Below are positions 41,255-46,970 of a stretch of DNA of 46,970 bases, in pieces. Under the pieces are notes generated by a model that did no database searches, was not told the origin of the DNA, and saw only the letters and a program-made list of their open reading frames with translations. This DNA is from an uncultured Clostridia bacterium (GTDB lineage: Bacteria; Bacillota; Clostridia; Christensenellales; Borkfalkiaceae), in assembly GCA_947627565.1 (NCBI GenBank), contig CANQWO010000014.1, positions 1 to 46,970 of the forward strand, given 5' to 3'. Numbering within the stretch: position 1 is the first letter of the stretch; each line of letters begins with the position of its first letter. The translations under genes were made by a program, and so were the position numbers.

Positions 41255-41283
41255 TTGACACGAAAATTTTTTTGTTGTAGAAT
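41255..41283 (+). promoter_or_regulatory. Promoter of the large lipoprotein
   Basis: TTGACA (41255-41260), a 17 bp spacer and TAGAAT (41278-41283). The region 41139-41254 is markedly AT-rich, unlike the rest of the window, which would aid a strong promoter. A GGGGAGG site lies 11 bases before the ATG at 41344. Confidence 0.85.
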
Positions 41284-41343
41284 AGTACTGCCATTCTTGA
41301 AAGGTGGCGAAATCAATTTTATAAAGGGGAGGACAAACAAGAC

Positions 41344-44300
41344 ATGAGAAGACTCAAGGTCGCTCTTGTCGCGCTTTTTGCTGTGGTATTGTCACTGGCT
41401 CTCTTTGCCTGCGGCAAGAAAGCGAGCGATTGGATCGATACGATCGACGTCAGCGGCGGAACCGGCATCACCATCGATGATGCGGCGAAGGAAGACACAG
41501 CGCGTGCAGAGCTCGAGAAACTCACATTTACGGCTATCTACTTCAACGGTACGGAAGATCGCAAGATCGAGTCCAAAGATTTGACAGTAGATTGGTCGGG
41601 CGTCACGTTCGGAAAGACGGGTAGCTATACGGTGCACGTCTCCACGAACAAGGATAACAAGGATAAGGTCGCGGCGGATGTTCCCGTTACGATCACCCAC
41701 CACTTTGTAGCCGGCGACAAGGAGGGGACCCAGGTCTGCTCCGTTTGCTCCGCGGTTTCCATCACCGAGACGATCAACGATAGCTTCGAGATCGGACCTT
41801 GGCACGACGGCGTGACGGTCGGCACGGAAAACAAGTATGTCAAACTTGATACCCGTCTCGGCAATGCGACGTCTGTCGTCGGCCGTCTCGACAAGGGCAT
41901 GAAGATCACCCTCAGCGGGAAAGGCAAAGCTCTGAGCAAGGGCAACGACTACAACTATCCCATCCTCGGTGTCGCCAACATCGAAGACAACGGTTCGGTT
42001 ATCCTGAGAAACGATAACTACACCATCTACGACGCAATGGCCGGCGTGCTCAACGGTTGGTTCAAGAATGCCGACGCGACGGGCGGTGTCTCGCTTGCGA
42101 ATACCGATGCGATCGCGGGATGGGTCGGCGCCGATGCGGCGACGCTCTATCAAACGTATACCGAAGGCACGATTTCCCACTCGGTGGATTATTATGTTGA
42201 CGACGCGGAAAGCGACGGTATCGACATCTCCCTCTCCTGGGAATATGGCGAAGACAATGTCGTGATCTGGACGTGGTATTGGAACAACGGCACGACGTCC
42301 CGTACCCGTACCGCTTATGTCAAGCTCCCCGATCGTCAGTTCTACAACGCCATTCTCCACGGCGAACAGTTCAAGGCGAAGTTCACGAAGGTCGAAGTCG
42401 TTCAGACTTTGAAACTCAAGGAAGTCGGCGAGCCGAAAGTGACCGATGCCAAGAAAGTTCTCGAAAACAAGTATTTCGATAAGAACTGCTTCGATATCGA
42501 CGTCACCTACGAAGGCGGCAAGACGGGCAAGGCCGATGCCGGCATGATCACCGTCTATGGCAACCCCGATGAGGTCGCGGCGGATAAGCTCGATCCCGCC
42601 GGCCGCGAGAACCAGGAAGGCGGCCAGCCTTGGGAAGATCTCGCTTACAACCCCGTTTCCAGCAAGTACAAGACGTATAAGGTCCGCGTCGAACTCGGTA
42701 ACGATGCATTCGAAAAGGTTCTGTCCGCGACCGAAAACGCCAAGCTCGTAGGCGCCGTCGTCAAGAATGCGGTCGAGCACGGCAATACCAACGACGTCAC
42801 CGTCGACAGCGTGCTGTTCCCCGCTACGGCGCTCAACCCGATCGAATTTGTCCAGACGTCCGATAACAAGGCGGGCGTGAGCGTCTCCGGTACGGCCGCA
42901 ACGCTCTCGACCGCACAGGCCGCGAAGCTCACCCTCGGCACCGGCACTGCGAAGCACTACGTCGCATTCTCGCTCTATACGGATCCGGAGGGCGGCGCGA
43001 CCAAGTTTGCAGGCACGCCGACTGTCACCGGCACCAAGGGCGCCGTTGCGGTCGCGGCGGACGGCGCGCGTCTCGACGTCGTTCTCGCAGTCTCCGCAGA
43101 CGTGAAGTCCGCGACGATCTCCGGCGTCAACGGCGGCACCGACATCGTGGTGTCCTTCGGCAAAATCGGCGGCTATGCCGTCACGTCGACGCTCAGCGCC
43201 AACACGCTCAAGATCAACGAAACCAAGCAGATCACCATTGAGTATGATATCTCCGGCGTCACCGCGGTCAAGGATGCCGCGACGGCCGCTTCCCAGCTCA
43301 AGCTCTCCATCAACGGCGTCAACAAGACGTTGAAGGCCAACGGCAACACCCTCACCCCGGCCACGCAGACCGTAATGGGCTTTGCCGGCCTCACGGTCGA
43401 TGAAGTCACATATGCAACGGGCAAACTCACGGTGAAATACACCCTGCCCAAGATGAATCCCGCGAAGCCCGTCGGCTACACCTTCACGCTGTTCTCGGGC
43501 TCCGAGACCCTCGCAACCGACAGAGTGTTCTACACCCTTGGATTTGCGGAGAACGACAATGCGGTCGTCGATGGCTACTATGCAGTCGCAGACGGCAACT
43601 ATCTCTATCTCCTCAAGCCCTACACCGGTAGCGATATCAAGACGGCCGATCTCAACGGCGTCGTCACCATCGCCCTCAATGCCGGCGCAAAGACGGGCGT
43701 CGACTTCACGAAGGAAGACGATCCCGACTTCAAGAGCTACACCTACCTCAAGACGCACAACATCAGCTACGTCACCGGTGAAGACGGTACGGTTTCCATG
43801 ACGGATTCGAAACTCCTTGCGGAACTCGCAACGGGTAATTTGACCGTCTTCGGCGGCACGGCCAACAACAGCGAAGATACCGATTACGGCGCAGTCGTTG
43901 TGCTCAGGATCGATACGAGAAAAGTCGGCGTCAGAGAGCAGTCCTTTGCGTTCGAGCTCAATGGCAGCGGAAATTCCGGTTCCTATGTCCCCGTGACGTA
44001 TGATACCACGAAAGAAACCTACACGATGGGTCAGGCGAAGTCTTACACGTTGACCGGCGAAGCGACTCAGGTCAACGATGTCGATCCCGAAGACTGCACG
44101 GCGGAAGTCACGCACGGGTATGAGCTCGGCGGCACCGGCGATAATGCAGAGTTCTATGCAAACGTCAGCTTCACTAAGAACGAGCACAATTGGCTCAATT
44201 CTCAGAACCAGGCCGCCGCTTACGGCGAAGACGCGACCTGCTCGCGTTGCGGCGCAGAGAGATTCAAGGTCACCGTCAGCAACACCACGTATGAGTGGGT

Positions 44301-45411
44301 CGAGCTCGAGGGCCCTGTTGATGTCCCGAACACCTCGTATGAGTGGTGGGCAGGCGCGACCGGCGTTGTCCCCGGCATGAGCGGCGACTTCGCAGTCAAG
44401 TATACCTATACCCATGCGGACGGCACCGGCAATTATACCAACGCCCGCTTGATGTTGGTCGATTCCACGAAGGGTGCGGCGTATGCGGTCGCCGATGCGG
44501 ATGTCCTCATCGACCTTGCGAACCCGGACGACGCGAATGCTACCGTCACCTCCGACGGAAAAGCTGCGAATGTCACGAAGGAGCTCAAGATCGACGGTAA
44601 GGTTTCCACGGAATACCTCACGCACGGTAACGGCAACGGCGAGTTCAACGGCAATGTGACCGCCCTCATCAAGAGAGTCGGCAACGTGCTCACCGTCACC
44701 TCTTCCTGGACGTCCAAGACGGAAAAGAAATACGAGTGCAAAGTCGTCATTTCCAACGTCAAGTCCAACGATGTCACCGTACAGATCGGCGGTTGGGGCG
44801 CTGCTGTTACGAACCTCAAAGTTCAGACCGGTACCGTTACGACCTATGGTCCCAAGACCTATGCGCAGTCTGAGTTCCAGAAGTGGGGCGATCCTGTTCC
44901 CAGGTACTACACGGTGAAGGACAACGAGAAAGTCACGTTGGAAGTTGAGTGGAACAACGGGCTTGAACCCAGCAACTTCAGCGGCGCTGTTGTCAATCTC
45001 ATCGGCGTAGAAGGCAAGAATTACTTCCTTCGTCCCGATGCAGAGGGCGCAGATTCCACCGGTGACTTCCAGTGGAGACCCGCGGGCGTCACGTTCCCCG
45101 AAGGGAAGAACTGGGGCCTTACCGAAGGTAAGTGGGTTAATGATGACGCTGCGGTTGCGGCGCTCAACGCAACCAAGAAAGACGGCAAGCAGGTGATCGA
45201 AGTCTCGCTTCAGGGCGGAAAGCTCACGATTACGTTCTCGTTCTATGCGAAGGGTCAGACCAATGCGCTCGCTTCGTGGACCTGCTACATCGCAGACGCT
45301 CCCGCAGCTTCCTACAACATGGAACTTGCGATCGACCATGCGGGTACGGCGACCGAGACGGAGACCATCATGACCGCAAAGTCGATCACAGTCACCAACT
45401 CGATGCTGTAA
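41344..45411 (+). CDS. Very large surface lipoprotein with repeated lectin-like modules
   Basis: The 1355-residue protein starts with a lipoprotein signal peptide (lipobox LFAC, lipidated cysteine 23) and has no other membrane segment, so it is probably displayed on the cell surface. I do not recognise the full-length family. Two short H...CxxC zinc-ribbon-like motifs are seen: HHFVAGDKEGTQVCSVC (C132, C135) and HNW...ATCSRCGAE (C966, C969). Each precedes a roughly 200-residue beta-rich module with conserved W and Y residues (first DSFEIGPWHDG..., second TSYEWWAGATG...); a third module (KVTLEVEWNNG...) ends the protein. The middle (about 370-940) looks like a string of immunoglobulin-like domains. 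Codon use is less GC-biased than its neighbours. A carbohydrate-binding or adhesion role is a guess. Confidence 0.88.
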   Translation: MRRLKVALVALFAVVLSLALFACGKKASDWIDTIDVSGGTGITIDDAAKEDTARAELEKLTFTAIYFNGTEDRKIESKDLTVDWSGVTFGKTGSYTVHVSTNKDNKDKVAADVPVTITHHFVAGDKEGTQVCSVCSAVSITETINDSFEIGPWHDGVTVGTENKYVKLDTRLGNATSVVGRLDKGMKITLSGKGKALSKGNDYNYPILGVANIEDNGSVILRNDNYTIYDAMAGVLNGWFKNADATGGVSLANTDAIAGWVGADAATLYQTYTEGTISHSVDYYVDDAESDGIDISLSWEYGEDNVVIWTWYWNNGTTSRTRTAYVKLPDRQFYNAILHGEQFKAKFTKVEVVQTLKLKEVGEPKVTDAKKVLENKYFDKNCFDIDVTYEGGKTGKADAGMITVYGNPDEVAADKLDPAGRENQEGGQPWEDLAYNPVSSKYKTYKVRVELGNDAFEKVLSATENAKLVGAVVKNAVEHGNTNDVTVDSVLFPATALNPIEFVQTSDNKAGVSVSGTAATLSTAQAAKLTLGTGTAKHYVAFSLYTDPEGGATKFAGTPTVTGTKGAVAVAADGARLDVVLAVSADVKSATISGVNGGTDIVVSFGKIGGYAVTSTLSANTLKINETKQITIEYDISGVTAVKDAATAASQLKLSINGVNKTLKANGNTLTPATQTVMGFAGLTVDEVTYATGKLTVKYTLPKMNPAKPVGYTFTLFSGSETLATDRVFYTLGFAENDNAVVDGYYAVADGNYLYLLKPYTGSDIKTADLNGVVTIALNAGAKTGVDFTKEDDPDFKSYTYLKTHNISYVTGEDGTVSMTDSKLLAELATGNLTVFGGTANNSEDTDYGAVVVLRIDTRKVGVREQSFAFELNGSGNSGSYVPVTYDTTKETYTMGQAKSYTLTGEATQVNDVDPEDCTAEVTHGYELGGTGDNAEFYANVSFTKNEHNWLNSQNQAAAYGEDATCSRCGAERFKVTVSNTTYEWVELEGPVDVPNTSYEWWAGATGVVPGMSGDFAVKYTYTHADGTGNYTNARLMLVDSTKGAAYAVADADVLIDLANPDDANATVTSDGKAANVTKELKIDGKVSTEYLTHGNGNGEFNGNVTALIKRVGNVLTVTSSWTSKTEKKYECKVVISNVKSNDVTVQIGGWGAAVTNLKVQTGTVTTYGPKTYAQSEFQKWGDPVPRYYTVKDNEKVTLEVEWNNGLEPSNFSGAVVNLIGVEGKNYFLRPDAEGADSTGDFQWRPAGVTFPEGKNWGLTEGKWVNDDAAVAALNATKKDGKQVIEVSLQGGKLTITFSFYAKGQTNALASWTCYIADAPAASYNMELAIDHAGTATETETIMTAKSITVTNSML

Positions 45412-45486
45412 TCCCAATCAAACCGTATCATGGATCCAAACGCATGATGTTGTAATGCAACGAAACGTATCACATGATATGCACGA

Positions 45487-45516
45487 AAAAAAGAACTCCC
45501 TCGGGAGTTCTTTTTT
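45487..45516 (+). terminator. Strong terminator after the large lipoprotein gene
   Basis: AAAAAAGAACTCCC and GGGAGTTCTTTTTT form a perfect 14-base pair of arms ending in a run of six Ts. It lies 75 bases after the stop codon. Confidence 0.92.
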
Positions 45517-45535
45517 CACCTCTCCGTTCTCCGCG

Positions 45536-45573
45536 CCCCCTCCCTCCGGGAGGGGGGTAGGGGGGTGGGCCCT
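45536..45573 (-). repeat. Partial inverted copy of the C-rich repeat of 28338-28424
   Basis: GCCCCCTCCCTCCGGGAGGG followed by GGGTAGGGGGGTGGG is the reverse complement, with small differences, of the CCCACCCCCTTGCCCCCTCC and GAGGGAGGGG part of the copy near rbgA. Apart from the terminator, this repeat and the next promoter, 45412-45708 holds nothing clear. Confidence 0.7.
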
Positions 45574-45629
45574 CTTTCCGTTTCCCTGCGGAATCCGCAA
45601 AAAAAATCGTAAATCCGTATCAAAATCGG

Positions 45630-45658
45630 TTGACAAGCTACTGCGAATGTGGTAGACT
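45630..45658 (+). promoter_or_regulatory. Promoter of the rpmG-secE-nusG-rplK operon
   Basis: TTGACA (45630-45635), 17 bp, TAGACT (45653-45658). The leader contains a small hairpin (CACC/GGTG at 45668-45680) followed by TTTTTTT, which could be a weak attenuator. Confidence 0.8.
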
Positions 45659-45708
45659 CTTAGTAAGCACCTGAGGGGTGTAATTTTTTTGTATGGAGTT
45701 TTCACGCA

Positions 45709-45873
45709 ATGGCTGTCAAATCTACGCGGATGAAGGTCACGTTCGAGTGCACGGAGTGCAAAAACAGAAATTATGATAGCTTCAAGAACAAGCGCAACGA
45801 TCCCGATCGTCTCGAGCTCAAGAAGTATTGCCCCGTCTGCAAGAAACATACCGTTCACAAGGAATCCAAGTAA
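45709..45873 (+). CDS. rpmG: 50S ribosomal protein L33
   Basis: The 54-residue protein is a zinc-binding L33 with the cysteine pairs CTEC and CPVC, the C-plus form. It starts [20 protein letters not shown] and ends [10 protein letters not shown]. It heads the operon, followed by secE 20 bases on. Its ribosome binding site TGGAG is 11 bases from the ATG. Confidence 0.95.
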   Translation: MAVKSTRMKVTFECTECKNRNYDSFKNKRNDPDRLELKKYCPVCKKHTVHKESK

Positions 45874-45893
45874 GCGTACCGGAGATAAGAATC

Positions 45894-46169
45894 ATGGCTA
45901 AAAAAGAAACCGAGGTCGAGAAGAAGGGCAAAGAAGCGCCCAAGAAGGACGCGAAGAAAGCGCCCAAAAAGCCCAACATCTTCGTGCGGATCGGAAGAAA
46001 ATTCAAAGAGACGTTTTCCGAGCTCAAGCGCGTCACATGGCCCACGGTCGGCAACGCGCTCAAATCCACGGGCGTTGTCATCGTCATCGTGCTCATCTTC
46101 CTTGTCCTCATCACACTCATCAATATCGGGTTTACGGAGCTTTTGGAGCTTCTCACCTCTTTGGGGTAA
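45894..46169 (+). CDS. secE: Preprotein translocase subunit SecE
   Basis: The 91-residue protein has a lysine-rich cytoplasmic N-terminus, the conserved amphipathic helix FKETFSELKRVTWPT and one membrane helix (VVIVIVLIFLVLITLINIGF). It stabilises SecY in the export channel. The start at 45894 has CGGAGA upstream. The order rpmG-secE-nusG is standard; the tRNA-Trp gene sometimes found between rpmG and secE is not here. Confidence 0.95.
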   Translation: MAKKETEVEKKGKEAPKKDAKKAPKKPNIFVRIGRKFKETFSELKRVTWPTVGNALKSTGVVIVIVLIFLVLITLINIGFTELLELLTSLG

Positions 46170-46175
46170 CCGTCT

Positions 46176-46751
46176 ATGGCAATCACGAGCGTCGATACCG
46201 AACCCAAGTGGTATATTCTGCACACCTACTCGGGCTATGAGCTACTTGTGAGAGAGAGTCTCTTCCGGCTCATTGAAAACAACAATTTAAGCGATCAGAT
46301 CTTCGACGTCAAAATTCCCACGGAGCAGACCATTGAGGAGAAGGCGAACGGCAAGAAGAAAGTCGTCGAGCGCAAGCTCCTGCCGTGCTATGTCTTCATC
46401 AAGATGATCTATTCCAACCAGCTTTGGTACCTCGTGACGAATACGCGCGGGGTGACGGGGTTTGTGGGTCCGCAGGGCCGTCCCATTCCCATGAAAGAGG
46501 AAGAGATCCGCAAGATGCGCCTTGAAGACTATGTGGTCGACGCCGATTTCCACACGGGCGACCGTGTGACCATCGACAACGGCCCGCTGGAGGGATTCAT
46601 CGGCGTCATCAAAGAGGTCAACGACGAGACGCAGCGCGCCAAGGTCACCATCACGATGTTCGGCCGCGAGCAGGACGTCGAGGTGGAGTATGTCCAAATG
46701 ACCAAGATCTCCGACGACGCCGTCGAGATCCCCAAGGAAGAGGACGAATAA
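46176..46751 (+). CDS. nusG: Transcription antitermination factor NusG
   Basis: The 191-residue factor has an NGN domain (KWYILHTYSGYELLVRESL, then KLLPCYVFIKM and TRGVTGFVG) and a C-terminal KOW domain (DRVTIDNGPLEGFIGVIKEVN). It binds RNA polymerase and modulates pausing. It follows secE by six bases. Length is typical. Confidence 0.97.
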   Translation: MAITSVDTEPKWYILHTYSGYELLVRESLFRLIENNNLSDQIFDVKIPTEQTIEEKANGKKKVVERKLLPCYVFIKMIYSNQLWYLVTNTRGVTGFVGPQGRPIPMKEEEIRKMRLEDYVVDADFHTGDRVTIDNGPLEGFIGVIKEVNDETQRAKVTITMFGREQDVEVEYVQMTKISDDAVEIPKEEDE

Positions 46752-46780
46752 TCTGAAGAAACCGCCTTCGGGCGTTTCGA

Positions 46781-46822
46781 GTGGGAGACGGCAAAATCCC
46801 AGACCGCCGTCAGCAATACCAC
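46781..46822 (+). promoter_or_regulatory. Probable L1-binding autoregulatory leader of rplK-rplA
   Basis: GTGG (46781-46784) can pair with CCAC (46819-46822), enclosing GACGGC and GCCGTC (46787-46792 and 46806-46811) and leaving an asymmetric internal loop with GA on one side and AGCAATA on the other. This GUGGGAG...AUACCAC arrangement resembles the ribosomal protein L1 target seen before rplK in Bacillus. A competing hairpin (TGGGA/TCCCA, 46782-46801) and a UUCG-tetraloop hairpin (46758-46778) lie next to it. Confidence 0.6.
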
Positions 46823-46839
46823 GCATATAGGAGTTTTTT

Positions 46840-46970
46840 ATGGCTAAGAAAGTAACCGCAGTCGTCAAGCTGCAGCTTCCTGCCGGAAAAGCGACCCCCG
46901 GTCCCCCCGTAGGTTCTACGCTCGGCCCGCACGGCGTCAACATTCCCGGCTTCACCAAAGAGTTCAACGC
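46840..46970 (+). CDS. rplK: 50S ribosomal protein L11 (partial, runs off the window)
   Basis: The first 43 codons ([20 protein letters not shown], then [19 protein letters not shown]) are clearly L11. The L11 protein forms the base of the GTPase-associated centre. It has an ATAGGAG site six bases upstream. The gene is cut by the window end. Confidence 0.97.
   Translation, partial: MAKKVTAVVKLQLPAGKATPGPPVGSTLGPHGVNIPGFTKEFN

Noticed and set aside
41392-45417. A long open frame antisense to the large lipoprotein gene
   Set aside because: The minus-strand frame is open for 1341 codons, but it mirrors the codon positions of the plus-strand gene, which has a signal peptide, promoter, ribosome binding site and terminator. 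The antisense product has no recognisable features.
45874-45893. tRNA-Trp between rpmG and secE
   Set aside because: The gap is only 20 bases, too short for a tRNA. I saw no tRNA or rRNA gene anywhere in the window, though a tRNA search was not possible.

Overview
The window looks like a GC-rich (about 60 percent by eye) chromosome segment from an uncultured or little-studied member of the Clostridia (Firmicutes). The evidence is the gene order: yqfC-yqfD-phoH-pgpH-ybeY-era-yqzL-recO, rimM...trmD...rbgA-rnhB-yraN, and rpmG-secE-nusG-rplK are all classic Firmicutes neighbourhoods, and yqfC/yqfD are sporulation-associated genes. Species or family cannot be fixed from the sequence alone. Consensus sigma-70-type promoters (TTGACA, 17 bp, TATAAT) are easy to see.

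Layout. 1-8836: a copy of a dispersed repeat, a P-type cation ATPase, a convergent polysaccharide deacetylase, galM, a large putative lipoprotein, a small membrane protein, a ZIP metal transporter and a short-chain dehydrogenase. 8900-23146: a purine/one-carbon cluster in one direction (purE, purC, purF, purM, purN, purO-type IMP cyclohydrolase, stand-alone AICAR formyltransferase, purD, fused purL, fhs). It covers most of the route from PRPP to IMP; purB is not present here. Its purC-purF and purM-purN spacers are invaded by palindromic repeats. 23146-30283: mutY, tmk, rimM, a two-gene ABC transporter, a small membrane gene, trmD, a repeat-filled gap, rbgA, rnhB and yraN. 30381-34012: an AraC-type regulator divergent from galT-galK (Leloir pathway). 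34104-41138: a cation diffusion facilitator, then the sporulation/RNA/GTPase/recombination cluster ending in recO. 41255-45411: a 1355-residue surface lipoprotein under its own promoter. 45630-end: rpmG, secE, nusG and the start of rplK.

Most notable signals. (1) A short motif, GACATGG, occurs 28 times on the two strands, with an 11-base form (CGGACATGGTA) seen 7 times and a GACATGGGTG form 10 times. Most copies lie inside unrelated genes, which resembles the behaviour of DNA uptake or other genome-marking sequences. (2) A family of 65-78 bp palindromic elements, sometimes part of a 190 bp unit that is tandemly duplicated inside the pur cluster. (3) A compact structured galT leader whose 5-prime end can pair inside the loop of a terminator. 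(4) A purE leader with a tiny ORF whose stop codon forms the first bases of a perfect terminator stem. (5) Several promoters whose -10 box lies only a few bases before the start codon, suggesting leaderless mRNAs. (6) A terminator and a promoter sharing one palindrome between mutY and tmk. Functions are inferred from motifs and gene order; no database search was possible.
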